From: Pohlia nutans
Lineage: Eukaryota > Streptophyta > Bryopsida > Bryales > Mniaceae
Assembly (NCBI GenBank): GCA_022496805.1
Contig: CM040085.1
Coordinates: forward strand, 32,517,811-32,581,810
Reading direction: 5' to 3'
DNA length: 64,000 nucleotides
In this document: in pieces, positions 13,198 through 24,421 of the stretch
Position numbering within the stretch: the first letter of the stretch is position 1
Layout of the letters: the number at the start of each line of letters is the position of its first letter
Notes under the pieces: generated by a model
Database searches by the model: none
Told to the model about the DNA's origin: nothing
What the model saw: only the letters and a program-made list of their open reading frames with translations
Position numbers and translations under genes: made by a program

Positions 13198-13352
13198 CAC
13201 TACAACAAAATGACGTTTTTTCAGTGGTCACGGCTTCTCCCTTAATGAATGCAACTCGTCGCATAAGAAAAAGTTGGTTTTTGTCTTATCTGAACCGTTA
13301 CACTGACCAAGTGTGAAGTGACCACTAAGAAATGACCAGTTTCCTTGTAGTG
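13198..13352. mobile_element. CACTA-type miniature element (155 bp, TSD AAT)
   Basis: It starts CACTACAACAAAATGACG and ends with the complement of CACTACAAGGAAACTGGTC, both followed by a shared 'AGTGGTC' block. The direct trinucleotide AAT flanks it (13195-13197 and 13353-13355). It has no coding capacity and is a non-autonomous member of the En/Spm (CMC) superfamily. Confidence 0.85.
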
Positions 13353-14046
13353 AATCAAAAACACTTGAATGAGTGGAACAATCTCTACGAGGCCACATAT
13401 ATTTTTATAGATGATTGGTTCATGGTAGGTACTGACTCAACCAAACTATGTCCTTTTTTCTTTTGTTTTGTTGCCTTGAAATCATTTCTACCTGTCGCAT
13501 GAATTAACTAGTTTTGTGAGGGTATTTTTTCATTTTTCTTGAAGCATTTTCTCAAGGGATCACTATCAAAAATTTAGAAAACCACGTGAGATCAAATATA
13601 GGGTCCATCTTATTCATCGGAATCAAGGTAAAATTTCTACCCAATTATGCAATTTTAGATGTATTAGTATAAGATGCTTTAAATTCAAATAAAAAATAAT
13701 TTGAAAATCTACATGGAATATACTTAAAATATTTCATAATATACCTCAAATATTCCAATTATGTGATAGCCCCATTCAAATACCCTCATAACGCACATGG
13801 TTACACTAGATATATGTTAGTGACCCCAGAGCATTTGGAATCTTGAAGAGAGAGTTTTAGAGCTTTTACAATGTAGGTCTTAAGCTACTGAATTCCAAGT
13901 AGATATGCATTGCAATCTTTTTTTGTTGGTGCAGGGAGAGAGAGCTACCGGAAGCTTGCGTGATAAAGTGAGAATCAAAAGAAGATTGAAGACCAGCACA
14001 TTAAAACTAACCAAGGGAACTATATATGCGCATTCTCTAAATACAA

Positions 14047-14193
14047 TAAGGTAACTATACCTTATAGCGAGCATTTACCTTAAAGCGTCCGTATCTACTG
14101 TAGTGTGGCATTTCAACCGAGAAATGTTACACTATAATATATATGAACGCTTTAAGGTAAATGCTCCCTTTTAGGTATAGTTTCCTTACACCC
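14047..14193. repeat. Compact hairpin miniature element (147 bp)
   Basis: Bases 14047-14092 (taaggtaactatacc, then gagcatttaccttaaagcg) are repeated in inverted orientation at about 14148-14193 with around 85% identity. A loop of about 55 bases separates the arms. The outermost bases are TAAGG and CCTTA, consistent with a TA target site. Confidence 0.65.
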
Positions 14194-17083
14194 ACAATAG
14201 TATTTAGTTTAAGCCAAACTAACTATTTATGCAAGCCTATAACTTTTTACGCAAGGAATTTTATACTAAAATTTGAAGAGTTTGGTATTAATCATGTAGA
14301 AGAACATCCATAAACTTACTTTGTAAAAGTATTCATTCTACATAAAAAAAAATAGAGCCATTATAAAACAATTAGTGCATCTCGGACTAAACATTATAAT
14401 GGGTGTAGATTGTGATCCTATATTTAAAGGAAATTTTTGTGTGAGCAATTACAACATCTTAGTTACATAAGGAACTTTGATCCCAAGCCTTGTCAAATGC
14501 TTGTTGTTCCCACTTAACAAATACTTTCATCCTCTCAAGAGTAAGTGACCCATTTCCAATAATATTACACATGGAAATCCTAGACATAAGAGGTATTTGA
14601 AAAGTGATGCTATATTTTGGTTTGTAATCCTAAATTTAATGCATGACAATTCTTTTCCTAAATTGTATTTGAATTCTTATCCAACTTTGTTCTTGTTTGG
14701 AATTATGGTAAGTCATAGTTGCATACAATTTATTAACATCAAATTGCCTTCTTCAATATCATAGTATCATAGTTGGGTCGCCACCCTACAGACAAATATT
14801 TAATATTTTTTGAAAAATAAGGTTCGCTCCTCAAAAAGTGAATTTCTTGATTTTTGTTTATGAGCAAAAAAATGATTAATAATGGTCCAAGATGACCCAA
14901 AATGCCCAAAATAGCTTATAAATATCAAAATACAGCTAAAAATAATTTATTTTGTTTTTGTTATATGGTCCTAATAATTCCTGGTTTTTTACGTTTCTTT
15001 TTTTAGAATTATTTTTTGGTGACCCAGCTATAGTACTACGGTATTAGTCCCATTTGACAACTCTAAGCCCAAACAAGGAGCTTTTTCCAACCTACTTGCA
15101 CTTCAATGATGACTAAAAAGTGTATGGTTTGTAATTGTTTGCCATTGGTTACTTTTTGTTCAAAGTCAAACACTTAGACAATGTGTTTAGGGTGATTGTA
15201 TGGTACGGTTCACCACATTGAGAAATTTTGGGTTGTGCTTGATGAAACTTGATATAAACCAATTGTGTTGTTTTTCAAAAAATCACAATATCTTATTTTG
15301 AAGATTCATACTGTACAAATGATAGTCAATTAGCACAAGAACCAAGAGAAATTTGGATGGATGAAAAACTATACAAGATGTAGTCAAGAGAAAGGTTGCA
15401 ATGTCTTAGTCATTCATTATATGAACGCAGACGCGTCAAAGGGTTACAGTGGTTCAAATTTATTAATATTTTTTACCACCAATTTGTATTTATGAACTTC
15501 TAAAAGTTAAAAATAACTGCAAAGTTGTGCATGAGACACAGAAATTGGTGAACCATTCCATGCAAACACCCCTCATTCCCATTGGATACATTCATACAGA
15601 ATTGAGTTAAAAAAGAAACAAACCATCTAATACACCATATCTTTTCAAATACCTCAATTTTGTGATACATCCTTGCAAGGTAAAAACAAAAAATTCATAT
15701 AACTAATTAGTAAAGTCTTTTTTTAAATGCGAAAATAACATCCATCAATAAAAACAAATTTAAGGATGTTTAATTCAACCTCCCAGATGGTTCAGACAAC
15801 ATCAAATCTAAATGTTGTTAGCGACAAGAACATATAGGACACATTAGAGTTAATCGAAAAGTCAGTCCAAAGAGGAAAGTTTTGGCAAACTTGTGTTGAA
15901 TTTCTCTTGAACTCATATTGAAATATAAATAGACTAAAACTAATCTATGACGAGTTGGGAGACAATCTAAAACAAGGCACTGTCATTATTCTCCATGCTT
16001 TGCTATGGCTCCCACAATTTCCACCAAAGCTCCAAGCCCATGGCCCACTAGGGGACAATTTATGATACGACACTATTCAACCCAAGTATAGTTCAATAGA
16101 GAGGTTAGACGTAGAGCAAAAGGGAGGTTAAATGCACTTCTTTTTTGTTAACTCTATTAATAATCAATTTTAGTTAGTTGTGCAGCAATTGCCCAATGAT
16201 TCTAGTTTGGTCTTATATTTTTATTCAAAAACGTATCTTTGGGTTTGTGAATCATGTACTAGTAGAAGACATGTCATTTTTCATTCCCCATTTCGTGGTA
16301 GTAGTGAATAGTGGCTAAATATGATGTTTATATATATTTTGTGTTCTTGTGACCAAAACCACTCACTAGCACTGACACAGCCAATGTGTCTAGCGCGGTT
16401 TCATTCTTTCTTTTTTTATAATAAGTGAAAAACGACACATTTCCTACTACTGTTGCAATACCAGTTGCAATACAACATGCAAATTGAAAGTACTATTATT
16501 GAAGACTTGATAGCTCAACTAGCCTAAAAAGGATGTGCACTAAACACCACCAATTCTAGAATGATGTAGAATGACGGCAAATCAACATTGTTATTTTCTT
16601 TTAACTTCTAAACGCTTTGAAGAATATACATCCCTTTACACTTTGTTTTCATCCATATAGACAGTGGTATAAAACCATATATGATAGTTCTAAGAGTAAA
16701 ATCCATTCGGCTTTGCATTCACAAAATTAAAAACTCCACTGTAAACTTTTCCAAATGATGACAACCAAAAGGTTTTATGTATTATGATTTAAAATTCATT
16801 AAAAATTGTCGAGTGAACTAGTTATACATTGTTGATGCTTTCAAAATTTTAATCTATCATATTGAATTTAATGTACTAAAAAATGTATATATTTGGTGGA
16901 TTTTAAAAATTAATTACTTTTGAATTTATAAGACAAAAGTCCATGATGTTCAATTCTAATTGAAATCAAATTTAGTGATATTGAACTGGCTTTATTGAAT
17001 ATTTTGTAAAAACACAACTAGTGGAGCACCAACTACTCCTTGGATCCACTTCATCGCATAATTCATCAAGAAGCTTATATTGG
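14194..17083. other. Gene-free region; 3' part is the duplicated kinase 5' flank
   Basis: No coding exon was recognised between 14194 and 16500. From about 16501 the sequence resembles 2030-2878, upstream of the decayed kinase copy, marking the second copy of the segmental duplication. No TATA box or other promoter element can be assigned with confidence. Confidence 0.5.
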
Positions 17084-18739
17084 ATGGCTATAGACAATAC
17101 TTCACAATCTGAGCAAAACATTCAAATATTTCCAGGGAAGAAGGTTCGTAAGCTAATGAGATCTCGGATCCAATTTCTCAATCAGATTGGGAAAGGTGGT
17201 CAAGGGGATGTATATAATGCTAAAATTTTCACAGATCCCTCAAGTGGACAAGAATCTATGGCAGTGCAGGGAAACTATGTTGTTAAAGAATTCAAGGGAA
17301 AACTTCGTGAGAACCACTTTGGTCAATGGCCAGAGGAGCTTTTTGGAATCCATTCAAAATGCAATAATGTTTGCGTTTACTATGGTTATTCCAATGATGG
17401 AGATTCTTTTTGTCTTCTCATGGAGAAGTATGACTGCAGTCTTCATGACAACATTGACAAACAAATAAAGAAAGGAACTTACAAGGGAAGACCTTTTCAT
17501 GGCCCAATAGCTTTGAGTATTATCATCCAAATTGCAATAGGATTGGCTTATTTGCATCAACTTGATATTATACATCGAGATCTCAAAACAGATAACATTT
17601 TTGTCAAGTGCATTACTGAAGACGACGATACCCCTGCAGGTGTATATATTGGTGACTTTGATGTTGCATCCACAATTCTTGGGACAGGTTTTTGGAGAGC
17701 TCCTGAAATCTTGCAAGCATTAAAAGATAATGAACATCTTTATAATACAGGAGGTGTAGACACATCTATGTATATAGCTTCAAAGAGAGCTCTACCTTTT
17801 ACAGCCAAGTCAGATGTTAATAGTTTTGGAATGATGTGCTACGAAATTTTGACTGGTGGCATTCCATTTGAGGGAACAAAGTTTTCGAATTACGATGTAG
17901 TATTATCTGGTGAAAGGCCAAAGTTACCTGCAAATATAAATTCAAAGATGGTGGATTTACTAAATAAATGTTGGCACCATGATCCAAATGCTAAACCAAC
18001 ATTCATGGAAATTGTGTTGGAATTGAAAAGGTTTGTTGAAGGAACTGAGGCTTTAATGGCACTCTTCAATCTACCCGATACGTACCTTAATGTTGGTGTT
18101 GATTTGGGTTTTGTGGAATTGAAGCGATTGGTTCATGTACTTGTTGACAAATATAACCAAGAAGAATTTGTACAAGAAGCCTCTGAACTTGTGGTTGCTA
18201 TTGAGCAGTTTAAAGTTCAATTTGGCATGCGATCATACAAAGAGCATCCTTCACTTCCATTTCATGAAGGGTTTTCTAGAAATTTATTGGTCGCTATCAT
18301 TAATTTGAAGAAGAATTTGTTCATGGCTACATGTCCACAAGTCCTTCCAGAGTTTGTACAAATGTGCACACTCATTATATTGATTATTGACAACACAATA
18401 TTTGATGATATTCGTGAAGGTTTAGCATCCCATGGCAATAACATCAATATCGATGAAAACATAACCGGAGAAGAGATAGCAAATAGAATTCCTATATACA
18501 TTGCATTGGAGGAAGTCATGGAGAAACATCGTCAAAGTTTATTGTATGGGAACCGACATGAAGCATGCCACGAGCTACTCACCAACAAACATCATATTGG
18601 AAGAGATGATAATGAGATTCAACCATGTACTTTTGTAAGGAATTACCATTTTATGCTCCTGAATCTGACAATTTTAAAATTTGTACATTTCAATTGTACA
18701 AGGAGAAGTTTGCAACACTTAAAAGTGTCTTTGGTATGA
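17084..18739 (+). CDS. Protein kinase-like protein with a C-terminal helical domain (single exon)
   Basis: This 551-codon open frame starts at the ATG at 17084. The same frame opens upstream with no ATG, so this start is favoured. Residues 28-310 form a kinase domain: glycine-rich loop G-K-G-G-Q-G-D-V at 36-43, candidate ATP-binding lysine K68, catalytic loop HRDLKTDN at 164-171 and R-A-P-E at 205-208. The metal-binding motif is DFD (191-193) instead of DFG. K, both Asp and the catalytic Asn are kept, so activity is possible. Residues from about 345 form a helical domain with F-V-E-L-K-R-L and F-G-M-R-S-Y-K-E-H, which I do not recognise from a named family. Compared with the paralogue at 2.9-4.5 kb, one base is missing near 18635, so the last ~35 residues are read in a new frame. 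The paralogous frame would end at a TAG near 18747. Substrate and pathway are unknown; a serine/threonine or TKL-type kinase is the nearest description. Confidence 0.8.
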   Translation: MAIDNTSQSEQNIQIFPGKKVRKLMRSRIQFLNQIGKGGQGDVYNAKIFTDPSSGQESMAVQGNYVVKEFKGKLRENHFGQWPEELFGIHSKCNNVCVYYGYSNDGDSFCLLMEKYDCSLHDNIDKQIKKGTYKGRPFHGPIALSIIIQIAIGLAYLHQLDIIHRDLKTDNIFVKCITEDDDTPAGVYIGDFDVASTILGTGFWRAPEILQALKDNEHLYNTGGVDTSMYIASKRALPFTAKSDVNSFGMMCYEILTGGIPFEGTKFSNYDVVLSGERPKLPANINSKMVDLLNKCWHHDPNAKPTFMEIVLELKRFVEGTEALMALFNLPDTYLNVGVDLGFVELKRLVHVLVDKYNQEEFVQEASELVVAIEQFKVQFGMRSYKEHPSLPFHEGFSRNLLVAIINLKKNLFMATCPQVLPEFVQMCTLIILIIDNTIFDDIREGLASHGNNINIDENITGEEIANRIPIYIALEEVMEKHRQSLLYGNRHEACHELLTNKHHIGRDDNEIQPCTFVRNYHFMLLNLTILKFVHFNCTRRSLQHLKVSLV

Positions 18740-19505
18740 CACGTTAGGAAATAGATTTTGGGTAGTTGATTAGAAAAAGATTGTTATAGACAAATAGAGC
18801 CTTTAAATTGAATTTTTAGTTATTGTATTAGTCACTCTCATTTCATGTCTTTAAATTCAGATTTGTAAATTATTTGAATTAGACTCAAACATGTGGGTCA
18901 ATTTTATTGTTCCTAAATTTTACTAATTGATTTCTACATCCTTAGGTTTTTTTATTTTCCTTAATTGAATGAATTTTTTTGTTCTATGAATTAAATAAAA
19001 AGAATTATAAGAGTTGGTTGCTTAATTGAATCTATAATATATTCCGGATTTTACAACTATAAAGTCAATGATACTTCACGTACATATGCTTAAACCAAGT
19101 GTATGCAGCAAAAACTTAGAACTCTTGATTATAGATGTATTTACAGAACTGTAGGTTGTTTACGAAATGAGCCCATCTGAAAATGTCATGTTACACATCA
19201 GTGCAAGGATGAGTAATAAAATTCATTCTACCCATTTGAATTGCGACTCAATCAAGCATAGATAGGTTACCGTAGATAGTGAATTACAATTCTGCACTCC
19301 CAAGTGTACAACTTGAAGCTCCATTATCTATATGTCTAGACTAATCATTAGCGATCAACTTTAAAAGAGCGAGAAAAATGAATTAAAGAAGCACACAGAA
19401 GAAATTACCGGTAACTCAAAAGCTTGGTTACTAGAGTAAAAAACGAGTAGATGATATCAACTGGATTTCAGAGTGCTTCCGAGTGTTGCATTACACAGGC
19501 AAGTA
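18740..19505. other. Intergenic region between kinase and TBCB 3' end
   Basis: The first part matches the 3' flank of the decayed kinase copy. The remainder is unannotated and probably includes the 3' UTR of TBCB, which is read from the other strand. Nothing else was recognised. Confidence 0.45.
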
Positions 19506-22177
19506 TTAGATTTCTTCGAACTCATCTTCAAAAGGATCAGGCTCTGGAAAGTCTCCAATCTGTACAAGAACCCATCAATTAGCACAAGCAGTAAACAAAA
19601 AAGATACCATGATTATCATTATGCTAACACTGGCATGATAATAACTCCCATTTTTAGTTTGGAAAAAACAAGTTTGGGACTGTTCGAATGGCAGAGATCC
19701 AACTGACCTCTTGACTTCTCAAGAAAATAGAAAACAAAAATTACGTACTAATAATCTTTCTTTCCTGAGAAATGTAACCTTCAGTATTTACAAACTCGTT
19801 TAGAGGTATACGGAGTACTATTTATCTCAAAATTCTTTGCAATAATTATCAATGTTGAACGGACTTGAAATATTAGATTCTATGAGTGAGGAATGCAAGC
19901 CATAATCACCTTAACCAGAGCAGGTCGTAGCATAGAGCCATGGCCTGCTGGACAAGTGAAGAACCTCTTGCCCTTCACTCTGCAAAAATACCAAAAAATT
20001 CGCACAAAAATTAAGTTGGATACAATTCAAGACCTAGTGGATTTGCTCCAGTTTCTACCGAATTCAAAACCATGCTGCAATCGAAACAAAGAACGGAGAC
20101 CTAATAAGTAAAGAGGACATACACGCCATCATGCTTGCCGACAGGTTCATCATATTGTACTCCAATCCAGTAGCCAGCAGCAAGCGTCTCAACTTTCCCA
20201 ACAAATTTCACTTCCCCTCGCTTGCCTCCCGGGTCAACCTCACAGCGGTCACCAACCTACAACAGGGCAGGCATTGGGTTTGAGAAAATATCTACACTCA
20301 AAATTCAAGTCTTCTCAAATATAGCCAGCTCACTCATAACATGAATTAAGCTGATAACAACTCGAAGAGCAGTATCCAAATACAGGTACAACCATAGATA
20401 GAAAAAAAAACAGAGAAGTTTTCTCGAAATCTCAGAACCCCTCATCGCTGCATCATGCATGTCAAAATTTGAACACACAAGAGGCAACAAGAACAAAACT
20501 GACTAACCTTAATACTTGCAGCAATATCAGCCATATAATCGTCAGTGATCTGCAGCAATCAATCACAAAAAAATAAAACACTTTCAGAAATACATTCTCC
20601 ATTCTGAACATGAATATGAGGTACTACTTCTAAGAGTAAATTATTAGAAATCCCAGATCAGATAAAAGTATAACATAAAAAGGTCTAGAATTGATTTAGG
20701 TAGTGAGATGAATAACCTCTTGAGGTGCAACATAGGTTTCACCCTTGCGAATGGCAATCTCCTGTACCAACATACAGGTCAGCAAAATGAGACTATATTC
20801 TTCAGAAACTTGTGAGCTGACCAATACTGGAGTTTGGAATTGTGTTTCACAAGGTTGTTTGTTTTTAACGTTCTGTTAATAAGAAAAGAAGATGCACTTC
20901 AAAACATCACCTTCGCCAAAGTCCAAGTTGGATCTTCGGCAAGTTTTTTTTCACGATATTTTCTGAAAGTGTCTGCAAAATTAAGGTACGGACAAACAAT
21001 CAATGACCATGGTCCTCTCCGCAGCATCAGAAGAAAAAGGTTAATCTGCATACCGGTATCATATCCCGGAGGCTTTACAAAGAACATCCTTCCCTGATGG
21101 TACAAATACGGAAATTCACAGCACAACCAGCATGATTCAACAATTGACTAACCTTCACGCTTATTATAAGACTCCTCGGATATTTCATACTTTTCCACCA
21201 AGGAAGTGTCCTCTAACCACCCGCCTGCAGATAAAGATGTGGGGTTCTTGTCGATAATGTGTATGCGATACCTGCAAAAGAAAGTGACGTAGACACCACA
21301 GCAAACCAACGTTATATTAGGGAATTGAGTTGTGCTTATACGATACAACCCCAAGCTCATAATAGTTAATTAGACCAGCTACGACATAATTGCAGAACTC
21401 CGCCATTTGAATTAGCTCAAACTTCACTGGTCAAAACATCTGAATATGACTCACGAGAAGAGCATTGGGTGATAAGAGCTCAAAACACAATGGCAGTTTT
21501 AGGACAAATGCATTTCTTAGATGACACTAAATTGACCTGCTGTTCCTCACCAAGCTATATAAGTGACATGGGGGAACTAATTTTAAGAGCTAAGTGAAAT
21601 AGTCACAATAAAAATAAATCAGACTCAATATGCAAACAGGTAAATACTTCACAGGAGGAGTTGGAAGTGGTCATACCCATCATTAGGAGAGTAGTAACCA
21701 AATGGCCGAAAATCCTCAAGCAAGTCACAGATTTTATTGTTGTTATCGTCATAAAGCTGCAAGTGCATAGACTCTACAGCTGTACCACTTCGATCACGTA
21801 ACCTTTCCTTCACTCCTTCGATTGTAGTCTATAGCAGAAATATCGTAAAGAATCGTTAAATTAGACCTTAGGAAATGAAAGAAGGGAAGGCACTTTGAAA
21901 CAAATACCGCTATGAAACATAGTAGCCGTACAAATAAAAACCCTACATGAATCCAAAAAATGCCGTAAAAACAAAAGACCGATTGAATCGAAAGTGCAAG
22001 TGTGAATGAAAATAAGAAATCAGGGTTAGGGAACCTTACGTGGAGATCAACGCGAATCTCAATGAAACGTTGCTTAAGATTGGAGTGCGTCACTTGAAGG
22101 CAGACCGTATCCTCGGCCTGGTTCTGCCCCAATGGCTGCCGCACAAACTCCTTCAACGCATTCAGGGCGACAGACAT
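19506..22177 (-). CDS. TBCB: Tubulin-folding cofactor B (nine exons, complete)
   Basis: Joined minus-strand exons: 22177-22040, 21828-21677, 21271-21153, 20972-20911, 20761-20717, 20549-20508, 20256-20123, 19979-19910 and 19559-19506. All introns are GT-AG with consistent phase, giving 271 residues. The N-terminal ubiquitin-like domain spans about residues 20-105 ([20 protein letters not shown]). A charged linker follows, then a CAP-Gly domain at about 187-254 with [17 protein letters not shown] and G-K-H-D-G. The acidic tail ends D-E-F-E-E-I, like other cofactor B proteins. In the cytosol TBCB binds alpha-tubulin after the chaperonin step and works with TBCE to assemble or recycle tubulin dimers. 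Length and domain order match plant homologues. The start is the only ATG upstream of the conserved ubiquitin-like domain in exon 1. A possible unspliced or cassette exon lies in intron 3 (see findings). Confidence 0.96.
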
Positions 22178-22955
22178 GGCTCCTCTCTTCCAGTACCACG
22201 AATGAGATAGTCAAAGTACCTGTGCAAATAGCAAATCGCAGGTCACAAAAGAGAATTGAAACTCGTATGATCCTAAACCCTAAAACCTAAACCCTACAAC
22301 TCGTACAAGAATTTCAATTCTTCCAGTCACCATAAAGATAACACCACAAAAATCCGTTCACATTGCAATGCAATCTTGAATACGGATCCAATTCAACCCG
22401 TGCCTCTGACACGCTCAATCGTCTCTCTGACTTTCACATTGCGTTAAAAAAATTAAACTAAAATTCCTTCACACGAATCTGACACAGGTTTCCACAATAT
22501 GAACCTGAACATAAGCAATCTATCTTCTCTGGCAAACACCACGGCATTTGCAAAATCTCCTTAAACCCTAAAAACCGAAACAAACAAATTGTTTAACAGT
22601 TCTGCATATTTTAAAAATGAAAAAAAAAAATTATTGCGACCGAGTTGATCAAATTAAAATCAGAACCGAAAGTACTCTATCATCACAAACCGTGATCTAC
22701 AGAATGCCCTAAAGTCGTGATCATTCGGCGTACCGTGGCTTCAATAAGTTGTCTTCACTACTTGAGTACCGACACCACAAAGCTTTCAAAGAGTAGAGAA
22801 TCAGATGCTTGAGAGAGGACTGCGCAAATATGGAGAAGAGCGATCCTTCGACAAAGATGAAAAACTAGAAGATGTTCAGTTGTGAAGAAGACGACGGTCA
22901 TAGGGCAAGCGGTGACAGGGTAGTCGGTAGCCACGGCCGACTTCTGTTTCCCCAT
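22178..22955. promoter_or_regulatory. TBCB 5' flank with telo-box motifs
   Basis: Upstream of the TBCB start there are two or three AAACCCTAA-type telo-boxes at 22275-22295 and again near 22562-22570. Telo-boxes are common in plant promoters of translation and cell-growth genes. No TATA box can be assigned. The rest is probably 5' UTR or 5' UTR intron sequence, without coding signal. Confidence 0.45.
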
Positions 22956-23229
22956 TCCCGTGGCATGTTTACTAAACACGTACAAGTATACGTGAGTGCA
23001 CGGAAGGGGTATTAATTTGAACACTATCATACGACGTACTGTATACATACAATAGACATATTTAGAACTATAAATATTGACGTATATTTATATTAAACAT
23101 ATACTTAGGACAAAAATAGATATGAATTCAAAGGACTTTAAACATATAACCCCTTGTATATATGGGGTATTTAGAGGGGGTCTTGAATGCAAGTGATTTT
23201 CAAACATAATGTAGAGTGCACCCCCGGAT
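22956..23229 (+). repeat. Dispersed 255-bp repeat (GTGCA-ended family), copy 2 (uninterrupted)
   Basis: The same ordered blocks as at 9678 are present: 'actaaacacgtacaagtata', 'gtattaatttgaacact' and 'cataatgtagagtgcaccc'. The stretch 'aaaggactttaaacatataac' at about 23130-23150 is uninterrupted here. It therefore serves as the empty-site comparison for the insertion in copy 3. Confidence 0.8.
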
Positions 23230-23616
23230 GCTTGGTCTAATTTTTTTATTTTTTCCAAAAAGTAGGGTTCAGGGTAAAAATATTCCTAATTATTTTTTCA
23301 GAACTTTTTTGCCATAATAAAAACTAACATGATAAAACTAATTTCTCAAAAAAATTGGCATTTACTTTTAGAATTTTTTTATACTTATGCTATTATGAGA
23401 AAGACAAAAAATTGTACATCTTGTTTACATTTTGAAGAATAATCTAAAGAAGTGGTGAATTTAAAATACTCCGTCTTGAAACATATGGAATTGAGCTTGG
23501 AATGGTTGCCAAATTAATGCCTAGTTTATATTAGGGCCTCATTATTGCCTCTGCTTGAAAAAAATTAAAATAGACAAATAGTGTTGTTCAATACTTTCAA
23601 GAATACTTTAAAATCC

Positions 23617-24421
23617 CCAGGGGTGCATTATACTAAACACGTACAAGTATATGTGAGTGCACAGAAGGGGTATTAATTTGAACATTGTCGTATTACGTAT
23701 TTATACAATAAACATATTTAGAGCTGGAAACATTGACATATACTTACATTAAACATATGTTTAGGATGGTACATAAAGGTTTAACCCCTAAACGTTCTCA
23801 CCCTTTTTAGATTTGGCAGTTTTTCAAAGATGCATTATGAAATGCAACTAAGAGGGATATTTTCAAGCTGATGAATGAATAAAAGTTGTACATTATGCAA
23901 TTTAGATTCTATCCATACATATAGATTTGTGATTGCTATCACCAATATTTGTGTATTAAATTTCAAACTTAAAATTTAACACTCTTCGTGATATGATTAC
24001 GAATAAGATATTGACAATCTAATAATGAAATTTGTTGTGATGGGTTGAAATGTAATACTCTAAGTGTAGTGATTTTTGGAGATTTTTTGGTTGCTTAATT
24101 TTAGTGGTTGACTTTTTCAAGAGCACTAACTTTTAGACTAAAATCTGCGAAATTTTGGGTGAAACACTACAACATGAAATGAGGCATAAAATTTTCACAA
24201 ATCATCCCCTTTCTAATCGGATCACACATGCACGGAGCTAACTTCCCATAAAAGTTTCAATAAAAAATCCACACTGCAAAAAGTGCATAATGGATGAGAA
24301 AACGGACTTCAAATCTGTACATCATGCAAAATATGCATGGTTGGGCGGTTAGGGGTTAAGACATGTAATCCCTTGTATACAAGGGGGTTTTAGAGGGGTC
24401 ATAAACGCATGTGTACCCCCG
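23617..24421 (+). repeat. Dispersed 255-bp repeat, copy 3, split by a 579-bp insertion
   Basis: The left half (23617-23780) and right half (24360-24421) together give one copy of the GTGCA-ended repeat. It starts 'ggggtgcattatactaaac' and ends 'catgtgtaccccc'. The break falls exactly at a TTAA that corresponds to 'ctttaaacat' in copy 2. Confidence 0.8.
23781..24359. mobile_element. TTAA-flanked element nested in another repeat (579 bp)
   Basis: TTAA at 23781-23784 and 24356-24359 brackets the element. The left end is TTAACCCCTAAACG and the complement of the right end TTAACCCCTAACCG. Comparison with the uninterrupted repeat copy at 22956 shows host sequence resuming after a single TTAA, so TTAA is a genuine target duplication. 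The internal sequence matches the partial copy at 30219, with shared 'aaagatgcattat', 'gagggatattt' and 'ggagattttttggttgctta'. No coding frame was found. Confidence 0.85.
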
